This document shows, in pieces, positions 37,905 through 50,672 of a DNA stretch of 64,000 nt (position 1 is its first letter; each line of letters begins with the position of its first letter). Source of the DNA: Chrysoperla carnea (lineage: Eukaryota > Arthropoda > Insecta > Neuroptera > Chrysopidae). The stretch covers positions 37,132,640 through 37,196,639 of the forward strand of contig NC_058342.1 of NCBI RefSeq assembly GCF_905475395.1, written 5' to 3'. The translations under genes and the position numbers were made by a program. A model generated the notes under the pieces. The model searched no databases, was not told the DNA's origin, and saw only the letters and a list, made by a program, of their open reading frames with translations.

Positions 37905-40900
37905 TCAATATTGTGGATCCGGTGCATTTAGAGCATATCCAACTGATTGTAAGACAGTTTTGATGTCCTTGTAAACGGTACCATCTTCAATTGTACTTGG
38001 AATCTGAAACAAAATTTTAAGGATCACACATTTTTATTATGTTTTAATAAGCTCTTAAAGCTTGGTAAGCTCTTTTTTGAAGGATTTATTCCAAAGTTTA
38101 TTCCATCTGCCTTATCGGTCCTGCAAGAAATTTACAACAATTCTTATTTACCTGAATACTTTTGTCTCTTGCTAAATCAGCTATCGATTTTCGGCACGTT
38201 TTACCCGATCGAGTTCTTGGCAAACCACGTACACAAGCTGTTAAACGAAACGCTGCAATTGGCCCAATTAATTCTCTAACCAATTTAATTACCTCTTTAC
38301 TAATTATATTTTCATTTTTGGTTGAATCTAAAATCAAACAAAATACTTAGCCAACTAAATCAATAGAAAATCCAGGTTCAAAGGGGTACTCTGATCTGCC
38401 TATTAGCTATTTGCTTCTAAAAATTGGGAGAAAACGGACTGGAAGCACCAAATTTTAATGGGTGTAAAAATTATTACTATGGCTTACTTTTTTTAATAAC
38501 AAATAAACATAAAGGAATTTCCCCTTTAGTTGGTTCTGGAACACCAATAACAGCTGCATCAGCAATATCAGGATGTTTTAGAACGACGTCTTCTAACGCT
38601 GATGTAGATAAGCGATGTCCAGCCACATTGATAACGTCATCATCACGTGATGTTACATAAATGTAACCATATTCGTCTCGATAACCAGCATCCATTGTAT
38701 CGTAATAACCCTTTAAAACAAATTTATTAGTCTGCTAAGGTCTCATGGTTGTAATTCATTTCAAATCTCATTTAGTTTAACTCACAGGATATTTGGAGAA
38801 ATAAACTTCACAGAATCGTTCCGGGGATAAATATAGAGTTGACATTGTACCAGGAGGTAATGGTAATTTTACGACTATTCGACCTAATTCCATTGGTTGA
38901 GTTTCGGTATTATCCGCTCGTAAGACTTTTACTAAAAAAACAAAAATGATTATTACCAAAGGTCGTATAACTGCCCGGACCACGATTATGGTCACTCTTC
39001 CCAACAATTAAAATCAAAACTTACTATTGTACCCGGGAAACGGCATACCCGACGAATATTTTGGTGGATTTGTTGAATGCCCTAGTCCTAAGCAAGTGGC
39101 AGTTATGGAGTGTCCAGTTTCCGTTTGCCACCAATGATTTAATACAGGAACATTAAATACATTTTCCGCCCAAACTTTTGTCTCATAATCACAATGTTCA
39201 CCCGCCACAAATATATGACGTAATGTTCCTGTATTGTACTTCCGTCCATACTTGATTTCGGGATCTTCACGTCGAATTACACGAAATGCGGTTGGAACTG
39301 TAAAGATTGCGTTTACACGATGTTCTTGAATGATTCGGAAATATTGGCCTGGATCGGGAGATCGATCTGGTTTCCCTTCATACATAATACTTGTAATTCC
39401 ACTAAGTAATGGACCATAACAGATGTAGGAATGCCCAACAACCCAACCAAGATCACTCGCAGACCACCAAACATCATTCGGTCCCATACCATAAACTGTT
39501 TTCATGGTCCATGCTAATGCAACAATATGTCCGCCAACGGGACGTTGAATACCTTTTGGCTTGTCAGTGGTACCGGAGGTGTATAAAATGTACAGGGGAT
39601 CATTTGCTTCGACTGAAACACAAGGATGTGGTTCCGCTTCGTCCAGGGCATCATCCCAATCAACGTCAATTTCATTATCTAATGGGGCCACTTCGATATT
39701 CCGTCTTTGAAATATTATACATTTTTTAACTTTCCATGACGAAATTCTTAAAGCCTCGTTTACAATTACTTTATACCTGCAAATAAAATTTTTATTCGGA
39801 TTATATATTCCGTGGTGAAACCTTTACTGCATGGTAAACTGAACTATAACACTTAATTATAACAAAATACTGATGTGATTGTCACAATCACATGAGAAGG
39901 TTTTTTATTAGGTCTATTGAAAAAAAATTAGATTTATTCGAGCTGGATTTGAGCCAGCGATATATGGATTACTATTGATTTTAGTGTCTTAAGTCCATCG
40001 CTGTACCAACTGAGCTACCGATGGGTTATGTATGTACAAAAATATGCTATATATTATAAAAATGATCAATAACAAATAAGTTTAGTTTAGGTAAGTGTTC
40101 GTAGTAACCAAATCCTAAATGAGATGTTGAAGTAAATTTTACTTTTTCAACGAAGTGCTAAGGCTGCATTGTAAGAGGTATTGGAAATCGGATTGTTTGA
40201 TTTACATACTTAACTACACGACTTGGCTCAATACCGCAACTGGCTGCAATAATAACTTTCGGTTGTGTATGTTCAATTCTGGAACATAGTTCACGGGCTG
40301 CAAATCCACCAAAGACGACAGAATGGACGGCGCCTAAACGTACTGTAGCTAACATCGAAACAATCGCTTCTGGTATCAGTGGCATATAAATTAAAACTCG
40401 ATCACCTTTTTTCACACCATATGATGCTAACACACCAGATAATAATTGTACCTTCACAAAAAACAAAAACAATACAATATTACACTGTGGTTCACAAAAA
40501 TAATCCACCACCAAAACATTATAATCGTAAATTAACGTACTTTTGTAAGTAATTCTGAATAGGACATTCGTCGAATTGTTCCAGTTAAGGGACTGTCGTG
40601 AATTAACGCAATTTTATCTCCCTTGCCATTTTCAACATGTCGATCCAAACAATTGTAACATGCATTTAATTCGCCACCCACAAACCATTTGGTAAATGGT
40701 TCGTTTGAATTATCTAAAACTTTATCCCATTTTTTTGTCCATACAACTTCCTTTGCAATTTCACCCCAAAATTCATCCGGATTTTGTATTGAACGTCGAA
40801 ATGTTTCATCATATATTTCGCTATAATATGGATTTATGTAACCTGGAAAATTTGTTTAATGCAATCTAGAGAAAATCAGGTTTAAAAAGATTACGTATAT

Positions 40901-42650
40901 GCATAGTCGTGGAAAATTAATTTTACTATAACTTTTTCTTTTAGTTAAAATTATTTAAATTATTTTCTACAACTTTGCTCGTTACCAAAATAATACAGGA
41001 AAAGAAATTCTCAAAATAACAAATGATAATTAATGGAACATGCGCACATATTGTCCACACGCGGTCAAGACATTTCCAGATTCTAGAATCGAAATTACGG
41101 TATAACTCGAAAATCGATTAATCAATTTGATTTGATCACTAAAGTATATCTTTCTTTTTATGAGTAATAGAAGAAAACGAATATATGTAATACAGGATAT
41201 TTAAACAATTAACTGCGTTAGTTTTTTTATCTCTCGTTTCGATATATAGATAAATATTTGAGTTTTTGATGAAAAACAATTATTGAATTTTCAAAACTTT
41301 CAGAATGTATTATCGTTAAAACTAATCAACATTTAATATTGATATTAAATTTTAATCAAATCAATCTTTGTGCTGATTCTCCGAAAATTCTTTGGTGAAA
41401 CTAAATGGACTAAACTAGCCTAAATGGACCTAAAAATGAACCACAAGGCTTAATAAAATATATCTTGTGATTTATATATGAAATAAATATGAAAAAATGA
41501 AATAAATATTTAAGATTTTTACTCAAAGAATATGTGGTTAAAATTTCAGCTTAAGTTTCCATGCAAATTAAAAGAAAATAAATCATTAAAAATCGATATA
41601 AAATACATTTTTCTTATGGAGAAATCTTATAAAGAGACATTTTTTGAAAGTTTTTGATAATTTTCATTTGAAACGAATGAAAAAAAACACTTTAGGGTTA
41701 AAATTAGTTTTATCTTATTTTCAACTTTGATGATAAATTTTATTATAACTTCATGAATGCAGACGATGAAAAATAAGAATTAAATTTCTCGATATTTGCC
41801 TTGGTTTTCGAAATATCTAAAGCTGAATAATTAAAGAAAATTTTCAATTTTTTGAATAGAAACAAAAATTTATTAATAGGTTTAATTACGTCATTATTAC
41901 GTATTATTATTGAGAGCTTTGTCACTCATGAATAATTTTGGATGTCCCCTGACCTACCGTTTCAATTCAATGCTTGTGTTTTGAGAATCGATTAATATCG
42001 ATTACATTGATTTAATCATCTATTGGGAAAAATGAAAATTCAATCGATATAAGATAAGCGTGAACATCAAGGGGTCGTGTTGGTAGTTATACGACTTAAA
42101 GGAAAATATTTCTATTTCGAAGAAAAAGAAATCGATGCTTTCATCGACATATAAAATATGCCTAAATATAGGCAATGGCTTTAGTAAATGCATAAATACA
42201 AATAAAATTTCCATAAAATAAATTAAAATAATCGTATAATCAGTCGTTTCGTTCGAACTATTATTATGTATAAATAAAAAATTTTGATATTAGATGAGTT
42301 AAGTTAATAAGCATTCAAAATTACCATACTTCATTGTATTTAAATTTATGGCAGAAAGGTCCAAACTCCTTCCTGATACTCAATTGCGTAAACAAAGTTC
42401 AGTTTGCTTACGACATCCACTTCGCGCATGATTCAAATTTTCCTTTTCAAATAAATTTGAATATTTAATTTGGGAATTCGGATTATTGGAACACCCGAAA
42501 AATAAGAATTAAATTGATTTCTTTTTTTTTACCTGAATAATTTTCATCTGCATGAGTTGTTCGCGATGCGATTATTTGTTCGGTGAATCGTCCAACCTTT
42601 ATTGGATCCAAACTGATGTCATTTGAATTTGTCACTTGATTTGACCACAT
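37905..42650 (-). CDS. AcCoAS: Acetyl-CoA synthetase (AMP-forming), cytosolic ACSS2 type, 8 exons, 685 aa
   Basis: Minus-strand exons are 42533-42650, 40541-40842, 40210-40451, 39025-39776, 38786-38931, 38488-38710, 38152-38327 and 37905-38003; all phases agree and TGA ends the frame. The enzyme joins acetate and CoA through acetyl-AMP, feeding lipid synthesis and histone acetylation. Motifs include YYSEIYDETF near the N-terminus, WFVGGELNACYNCLDRH, ALIHDS, the AMP-binding loop YTSGTTDKPKG (about 286-296), WWSASDLGWVVGHSYICYGP, LNHWWQTETGHSI, the hinge segment YIYVTSRDDDVINVAGHR and TRSGK with the adenylation lysine at 637, the residue that is acetylated in regulated family members. No mitochondrial presequence is seen before MWSNQVT, which fits the cytosolic form. 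The exon 3 donor is GTATGT at 40209; using the nearby GTAAAT would break the frame. Intron 3 holds a tRNA-like sequence. Confidence 0.96.
39934..40027 (-). pseudogene. tRNA-like sequence (probable tRNA pseudogene) in an acetyl-CoA synthetase intron
   Basis: On the minus strand, TAGCTCAGTTGGTACAGCG matches a tRNA D-arm and A box. ATGGACTTAAGA gives an anticodon arm with TAA in the loop. TCCAT, 18 bases later, could close that stem if the extra bases are an intron. GCTGGCTCAAATCCAGC is a perfect T-arm with B box. The 5' and 3' acceptor strands do not pair, and the variable arm is too short for a leucine tRNA, so I consider it a degenerate tRNA gene or a tRNA-derived repeat. A T-run follows on the minus strand. 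Confidence 0.6.
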
Positions 42651-45150
42651 TTTTTTTTTGCACTATTAAAATTTGAAACTAAAACACTCGAAAAGTGGGT
42701 TTTTAAAAGTAAAACAAACCCCCAGAAATCAAAATGTACTCCCCAACAATTATGTATTTGTTTTTAATACTTATATTATATTTTGGATTAGTTCGCTTGA
42801 AACTGTTCCATTCACGATCTCAACTACGAGTGGAGTGTACACTTAACGAGCTCGAGTTTCAATTCAAAGTGACCTGCAAAATAGTACCAGTGTTTTTAAC
42901 AATATTTAAAAAATTGTTTTATAAAGTAGCATTAATTAATTCATACTTAAATCAGTTTCTTATAGGGGTGGCTTCACAATATTTTTTCATAAAGCCATTC
43001 AAACAAATTTTATTTTAAACGGTATCTGATTAACTTGAATCAGGGTTGTACTTAGCAAGGAGGAACTCAGTCATTCAGAAATTTCTTTGTATTTGAGAAA
43101 TCAGTAGCTACATGTTATGTGCTCAGTTAATTTACTGATCGCTGGTTAAAAATATTTCCAACACCAGAACTTCTTTATGATAATTGACAAGGGGCCAGTG
43201 GTATCTTTCCTCTTTGAATTGCGCATTTTCGTTGAACTCAGTTAAAAAGTATCACCATAGCCATGGGATATTTTAACGCATTAGGTGAGGAATATTTTGG
43301 TTCGCTATTAAAATAGCGATTATTTTGTCACTTGAAGCTCTAAGTTGGTGTTTCATGTGACAGAAATTCAGTATTGTGTTCTCTGCGAACAAAATGAATT
43401 TTGGAAAATATTGAACAAAACTTTATTTATCAAAATATTAAGCATGTTACATTGAAAACTTGTAATCCATTGGGTGAGTCCAATATGCAAATGTTGTGCT
43501 AATCATTCTCATTCAGAGTCATTAAAGGCTTTTGCCTAAAATGCCTAAAAAAGGATCAAATAATTAAATTCCATTTTTAATCGTAAGGTTTATTCTTTAA
43601 AATATTGTGCAGAACTAGCAAGGACTCTCATATCTATTATCAACAAAGCCGTAAGCCGGTTAAAACTTAATTTATATACCAGGTATTTAAACAATTAACT
43701 GTGTTATTTTCAGTTTCATAGCCTTTTAAGTAATGATTTGCATATGAGATGATTGTCAAGAGATCGGATATTTGATAAACAAATTACATAAGTTACAAAG
43801 TTTAAAAAACACATCATTTTTTTAACCATGAAATCCTTATCGGTCAATCAATTTTTTAAATTTGCGTAATATTTGGTTAGTTGTTGCTTACCAAACCAAC
43901 CAAGAAGGTAAATCGAAATTTTTAATTTCATAACTTTAATAATTTTAAAAAAATGGCGAGTATTTAAAGAGTTCGATTAACTTTAATCAGTATCAACCGA
44001 ATTCGCAGTCCCATGAGAGTTATATGACATAGTAAGCCTTCTATTTCTCCACGAAGAAGGTTTCAGTTTTCAGCTGCAGTATTTGAAGACATTCTAGAAT
44101 ATTCCGGAATAGAATAATCCCAAAAATTCAAGAACGTTCCCGAATATCATTGAATTTTTGATGCCATTCTAAAGATTCAATAATTTATCATAATTCTCTA
44201 GAAAATTCTAGATGTTCCCGTATATTATGAAATCATCTAGAAGGTACCAGAATCTTGAAAATTCAGAACGTTACTGTTTAAGGAATGGAAATAAAGCTGT
44301 TGTTTAGGGGTCAGGTTAATAATTGTAAGTGAGTCGGGTTAAAGTAAGCATATGTTAAGGAGGAAGGTGCTATTCGAGGTGGAGGTCTGGGCTATAACGT
44401 GGACTAATGATCCAAATAAAAAATTAAGTGGATTTTGATGGAATTTGATTGGACTATAAAATGATAAAAGTGTTCTATATTTTAAACTATTTTATTGAAT
44501 ATTTAAGGTCTATTGTTTACAAAAGACAATCGATAAAAATTTTTGTATACATAAAAAATTCTCACAATATTATATTTTCATTTACGATGTTCGAAAAATA
44601 TTTGCATATTGTCGTCTGTAGAACTTCTGCGTTTTACAAGGGTATGAGCAATTTTGCGCAGATAGCACTTAAAACGATCAAGACTTGGTCGAGGGTCTTG
44701 TTGAAATTGTTCTGATTTGTACAAAATTCAGCGAATGGCAAAGTGGGCACGTGTTTACAGGTTCGAGGTCGCAAAGGGACAAAGGCACACGCGTGGTAGT
44801 TTTTAAACAAGCATAAAATTAATTTTGTACCAAGTAAACACAAAATTACTGTCTGTTGATATTGATATTTTTACAGTTATTCAAATGTATTACAGTCCAA
44901 TTCATATAATTCCTACAGGAAAGTAAAATTTAAATCAAAATGAACAGAAAGATTTGGAACTCTCAATAGATAAAGCTCACGCAAGATAAAGCTTACAGCA
45001 AATGCAGATTCAAGAAAAATTCATTTTTAACATTTGAGAAGATGGTTTCAAAAATATTTTCCAAAATCATATATAAATCGTATAATTTGTGAAAGCTCGT
45101 GAAAGTTTTTATTTGAATTTTAATAGGTCTTTGTTTAATTGTTATTCTAT
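42651..45150. other. Upstream of acetyl-CoA synthetase; non-coding, AT-rich
   Basis: The part next to 42650 should include the promoter of acetyl-CoA synthetase. Frames at 42734-43018 and 44449-44715 translate to hydrophobic, low-complexity sequence without recognisable motifs. A solo end of the TATACATGGTAT family occurs near 43676-43712 (ATACCAGGTATTTAAACAAT). Around 44090-44280 the words AGAATATTCC and CTAGAAAATTCTAG form small palindromes. Confidence 0.35.
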
Positions 45151-45429
45151 TTAAGGTAGTTCTATCGGTAATAGACTTTGCATTCAGAATTTAATGAAAC
45201 TTGGCATAGTTGTCCATTATTATATCATAATTAACCAATTAAATTTTTAGGGGCCTTCAGAGAACTGAAAAAAAGATATTTTAACATTGATCCTTATGGG
45301 AAATCACAGATTTTATTTTACTTCACATAAATGATTAATAAATGGTTAATCATGATATAATAATGGACAACTATGCCAAGTTTTATTAAATTCTGAATGC
45401 AAAGTCTATTACCGGTGGAACTACCTTAA
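45151..45429. mobile_element. TTAA-bounded foldback element, copy 1 (279 bp)
   Basis: Starts TTAAGGTAGTTCTATCGGTA and ends with the complement, CTACCTTAA. The arms pair over about 85 bp (ATAGACTTTGCATTCAGAAT, then CTTGGCATAGTTGTCCATTA). A second copy is at 62682-63006. TTAA at both ends fits a piggyBac-like target duplication, although TTAA could also belong to the inverted ends themselves. Confidence 0.75.
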
Positions 45430-46502
45430 ACAAGTTTGAATAAATTTTGATACTTAAAATTAATAGCACCTAAAATGCGTACTTTATTGCCTTGAAGATA
45501 CAGGATCCAAATTTTGCTATTTTTTATAAAATTATTCAATCAAAAATTTCCAGTGTCCTCTAAGGTTATGTTTATTACTAATTGTATTTTTTTATCTTAT
45601 TAATTGTTTTAATTAAATTTAATTTGAACACATCTTACGACTTCCATATACATGAAATGAAAAGATATACATGAATGCTTCTAGCCAATTTATACAAGAT
45701 GTTCGAAAGAAAATAGTGCAAAAATTGTCACCTAGAATTATAATTTTAGCTTCTTTGATCAAACCAATGGCGCAGATCAAATGAGATATCGCCTGGACTA
45801 CTATTTTTTTGAAGTACTATTATCCCAATTACTATGAATACATTTTTCGTATTTTTGGGTCAAAATTACAGCAAGTTTATCAAATTTCAAGGCAATTTTT
45901 TGAAAATTTCAAAAAATAGAAAAAACAACTATTATTATCTAACAGTTATGAGAAAACCGGTACGATTTAAGCACCAGTCCCCTCCCCTAAGAGGCTACTC
46001 TCCCCTAATTGTACACTTAATAATAAAATAAAGTGATTGTAGAAAAGTAAAACGTATGTAAAATAGGGCGTTGTTACCGTCACACATTAGAATCATACTG
46101 ATCGTCACAGCCACAGTCTGTGTTACTATCGTATGTGTTACCTCCACCTCCACCTCCACCTACAAGAGTTAATATCAGTTTTAAAGTCTGTCTGTTTTCT
46201 CTGTCTTGAAAGTTGTGTGAGCTTTTTTATTTAATATTAATTTTCTTATAGAAAGCTTTTCTTTTCTCTCCGAAATTGAAATAAATAGTTTTAAATTTGA
46301 AAACAAATTTGAAAAGAATGCCCCAAATTTAGTATAATTCCATACTTGGTTTATTATTTTATTTTTTTACATTTTTTATGAAATTAATCGCATATGAATG
46401 CTCATATTTATGCATAATGATCATATTTTAGTCAGTGTGATTGATAATCGACTAATCTGAATGATAAGCCATCTTTGGAAATTCAAGTAAGTAATTAAAT
46501 TA
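45430..46502. other. Non-coding DNA with a possible 3' exon
   Basis: 45840-45930 resembles the GGGTCAAAATTAC satellite of 24 kb. At 46140-46160 is a CCACCT microsatellite. On the minus strand, CTCTTGTAG at 46160 is followed by an open frame to TGA at 46087 that encodes a glycine run then NTYDSNTDCGCDDQYDSNV; this could be a terminal coding exon of a gene lying to the right, but support is weak. Confidence 0.3.
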
Positions 46503-46830
46503 TCATAATAATAATAATAGAAAAAAAAAGAGGGGTACTGCAAGTGGGTTCCTAGCACCTAGACTAAGAGTCCTCTGTACCCTCCTTGAGAACGACCTGT
46601 CACCCAAAGACGTCTCGTCTTTGGGTAGGAGGCGCTATTAAAATCGTATATGAAGCTAAAAAATTCTGTCGACGCCATACGCATGCATAAAGCTCACGGC
46701 TTATTCGTCGGGATCTCACCCAGGATTGATGAATCCAAGGATTCGGACTCGAACATTCTGAATCTAACCATCTGCAGATTTCTGCAGGTGCAAATAACAT
46801 GTTGTCGTATTCGCCCAATAGTCACGTTCA
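46503..46830 (-). mobile_element. SINE-like repeat with TAA tail, longest copy
   Basis: On the minus strand this ends in TATTATTATTATTAT, preceded by GGGTGACAGGTCGTTCTCAA, GTGCTAGGAACCCACTTGCA and GTACCCCTC, which match the copies at 12035 and 33084. The 5' part includes GTTCGAGTCC, a near-match to a polymerase III B box, which hints at a tRNA-derived head. The 72-codon frame within it is not a real gene. Confidence 0.6.
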
Positions 46831-47383
46831 CCAAGATAAATAAATGATTGTTTTTTTATAGTTGGTTGAGAAGTGTACGGTACACTGGAACACTGGTACA
46901 CTACTGTACAGTGAACAGTGTTCAAACGTTCAAAGAGAACAAAATAAAGATATATAAAGTGAACATAAAATTTAGCTTCGGTATACTAAACTAAATGTAA
47001 GTAGCAAAGGATAGTTCTATTAAAGTATAATCAGACTATCCTTTTCTATGTACACTCGGTGTAAAGAGTGTGTACACTAAGATATAAAAAGAACACACGA
47101 ATAAGTAATGTAACTATCGCAAGGCATCGTCTTTAAAAAAATAGGTACAAATTAGATGTGATATATACCATTTATCTAAAACATTTTATGCAAAATTGAG
47201 TTTTTCACACTCATGAAAATTGTACCATTCTGCCTATACATCTTATTTGTAATCCAAAGAACATGGATCTTTTATCTTGCAAAACATGACGTTCACCTAG
47301 TTCACATTGTCAAATAATAAACACGTTTCTAGTTCACACAGTCAACTGTTGTGCCCTGTATTTATTAAAAAAATTTTAATCAA

Positions 47384-47680
47384 AAATACTTTTTAACGTA
47401 CAAGCTTTTATTGTACTAAAAAGTAGAAACTAATTTTATCTATGAGTCATTCATACCCGACTATTTGTAAAAGCTTGAGGCTCCTAATTATTTTTCGATT
47501 AATTCTTGATATTAAGCGTATAAAAAATGTATATATATCAAATATGGTGGAAGCTATGGGAAAATCAGGACGCCACATTCTTACCATACATTGTCATCCA
47601 AACTAAATGTGCATAAAAATTTCAGCTCAATCGGAAAGCGGGAAGTTTCATAAATTTGACTTGTATTATTTTTATCCGAG
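47384..47680 (+). mobile_element. Half inverted-repeat element joined to the CAAATATGGTGGAAG repeat, copy 2
   Basis: AAAAATACTTTTTAACGTAC and AAGCTTTTATTGTACTAAAA begin a left arm that runs to GATATTAAGCGT at about 47520. It is followed by TATATATCAAATATGGTGG and AAGCTATGGGAAAATCAGGA. Same composition as 34842-35140. Confidence 0.6.
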
Positions 47681-50672
47681 AAAAACTGAAAACAAAGTTG
47701 TCAAAATTCAAGTTGAAAATAATTTTTTTTTATTAGCAACAAAACACATATAGCTTCCGGACTATATACGCCTTATATGTTTGTATAAAGCTGTAAATGG
47801 TATTTGCTTATTGTTTTTATGTATGCGTGGCAGGTTGCAGGCATGGCGAGCTGTAAGCTTTGGTGTGGTATAAATGCAGCTAAAAAATTTATTTTACACT
47901 AAATGGTATAAACATATCATAAAAATATCAGAGCTTAAAGGTAACTCAATCAAATTACATTGTATCGATAGTCGACAGTCGACAGTCGACACCAATCATC
48001 ACATATGGTGTATTTCAAATAAATAGCAACTATAAATAAAACTTTACTTAAGGTTATACGACCATTAGATCAATGTATACACGACGCTTTGATCCTTTGG
48101 AGCCGTTTGAAGATATTATAACCATGGTAGATTATTATCTGCTAAGCTAAATAACCCGACACTTACTCAGTATTTACACCCACGTAACTTTGTTTTCTTT
48201 GGTCTTTTTGGGCTAGATCAGGCCTATAAAAACAATTGAGTGGAAATTTCAAGACCAGATGCCAAGAAAGTTCATTTCGGTGTGGTTTTCATAGCCGTAT
48301 GATTTTTCGTTCTTAAGATATGAACATATTTGTGAACGGAAATCTTACAATTTTAGAAAAATCGTCCAAATTTTTCAATATGTACCATAGTTTTGAAATA
48401 TTGATGCATAAAGATTTAGAGACAATCACTTAAAGAGAAAATAACACACAAATGCCATTAATTTTCATCACTCTAAATAAATTTTATGGAAAAACGAGTG
48501 CCGCTTGTTTGTTTCAGTTTTTAACTCGTCCACTTCCCAAACACCTTGTAATACCATTGAACTAAGTAAGTTTTCATTAACAGAGGACATTAAAAAAAGC
48601 TCTGCAATGAAGGCATGAATGCTGTGGTAATTTTTTTTTTAAATGCATAACAAACATCTTATTATTGTTAGCACTAAGAGTTTTCATTCACAAAAAGAAA
48701 AATAATCATTTTCTATAATAAGAAAACATATTAATTTGCATTTGAAAACAATAAAAAAACTATTATTAATTAAAAATGATCCTTTTCATAATTTTCTTTT
48801 CATGTGGAAAACACAAATTATTTTATGGAAAATAAGAACAACTTAAGATTTTTACCGAAATTTTCAAAATCAATTTCAAACTGTGGACAGTTTGGAAATG
48901 GGCGATTTTATGAACATCTATACCAATATTTTGTTTGTAGAATCAATTTTTTAAGCGTTAAAAACTTGGGACTAAACTTAGTATACCTTGATATATTTCA
49001 TATACACATGGTATAAAAATAAACAATACACAAAAATTTATTTTATTGACTTGCTTTTTGCTAATTTATAGTTTTTCAATAAAATTACACTTTTGAAAAT
49101 TTTAATTTCTGTGGACACTGAAAGGTTTAATTGAGCTAAAAATCATTTCCTTTTTTACATTAATTTTCAATTTTTGATGGTTTCAGATTCCGGTTGGTTA
49201 GTTAACGTCCACCAGTTTATTCAGTTATTAAGGGTTGTAAAAATACCCTTTATCAGATTGAGCCAAAAATGTGTAGGTATATGTTATCTCTGTTTTGTTC
49301 ATCCAATAAATTCTAGAAATTGTTTTCTTAGTATTCCATAATTTAAGAAAAAGGTTCTTAATTATAAGCAGTGATAATTTTAACTCTTTTTATGATTGCC
49401 ATTGGTTGCCGAGTTATCGAGTTACCATAAAGTTTACATACAAGATATTTCGATGAATTCATGGAAATTGACACATATTGACTAAAGTAAATCGTAAATT
49501 GATAAATGTTCCTCGTTTCTTTGAAATCTGCTAAAAGAAAATGCTAGGTTTTGTATTATTTATTTTAAAAAGAAAAATTGTACTAAACATAAAGCTTTAA
49601 TCTAGGCAATATTATTACATATATGTAATAATAATAACATACATTTATGATTCCTAGAACAATATTAGAAATACATTATATTTTTCTAGCTGAGAAAGCT
49701 GGGTAACGTTAATGCAAAACTTCACCGATTCACGATTTTATACTTATAATGAAAGCGCAAGAGTCCAATTGTTATTCATCAAAAATTGTCAAACTTTTGG
49801 GGATCCAGTCAAAATAACTTTTAACGACAACAAAAGATCATTCTTTTTTGAAGAAAAGTGAAAATCCGATCGTTAAAAGACAAGCCCGAACATAAAAATC
49901 ATGTGAAATTCAATATGTGGAACGGTTTACTAACTTTTTCGACGTTTTTAAAGCGTTCCTCGATATTTCTAAGGAAGTACTTTTTGGTGATACAAGTGGG
50001 GATTAGGGGTTAAGATTTTAACGACTTTAGGCACTTCTTCAGTCTTTCCAAATTAATTTAGTGGGTTGAAAATCTGTACGTAGGCTAGTTAGTCGAAAAA
50101 GTATGGATTTTTCCGGTTTATAAGGTTTTGCATACTTCCAAATCTTTCCCAAATTTAACCAGAAGAGACCTGTTTAATGAAAGACTAGCTTACTGTGCTT
50201 GTTTCAAAAACTGGCCTGACGTTGCTTCGTGTGAACAGGGCATAAATTTGATAAAATGCTAGACACGACAGACGTTAGCACTCAGTAGACAGATCACAGA
50301 TCACAGATCAGTGCAGTGATCAGGTAAGGTCGAAGGTGAGTAGGTGAATAGGTGAGTAGGTGTGTTAGATGAGGTGTGGGAGTATTGGTGTGCGTGTGAT
50401 AAAGTAAAATAAAATAAGAAGTAAGTGTGTTAGTGTTATGTGTAAGGTAGAGTTAGAGTTAGAGGTAGATATAATTTGAATGTTTTTCTGTCAACATATT
50501 CATTACATGATAATTGTAGTTTATTGTTGTCTTGTAGTTGCCTTAATTAAGTATTCAGGTCTCAATACCTTCAAGAAATCTCATACTATACCTCCTGCTT
50601 CTTCTATTCTGAGTCCCATTCTGATTCTATTCTATTCTAATACATAACGCATTCATTTTCATACCTTTAGTT
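47681..50672. other. Non-coding DNA
   Basis: GTCGAC repeats three times near 47970. 48920-49018 is a reverse fragment of the TTTAGTCCCAAG family. A less AT-rich stretch at 50265-50320 (AGATCACAGATCACAGATCAG) is followed by consensus donors on the + strand (CAG then GTAAGG at about 50323, GGTGAGTAGG after). This could be a non-coding first exon, but nothing downstream supports a gene. Confidence 0.35.

Noticed and set aside
39409-39729. 106-codon + strand frame
   Set aside because: Antisense to the main acetyl-CoA synthetase exon, whose minus frame carries all family motifs.
40201-40206. Donor GTAAAT at the end of acetyl-CoA synthetase exon 3
   Set aside because: Joining there puts a stop at the second codon of the next exon; GTATGT four bases upstream restores the family sequence KYKVIVNEA.
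42734-43018. 94-codon + strand frame upstream of acetyl-CoA synthetase
   Set aside because: Hydrophobic, AT-driven composition with no motif; probably chance.
46600-46818. 72-codon minus frame as a gene
   Set aside because: It lies fully inside the longest SINE-like repeat copy.
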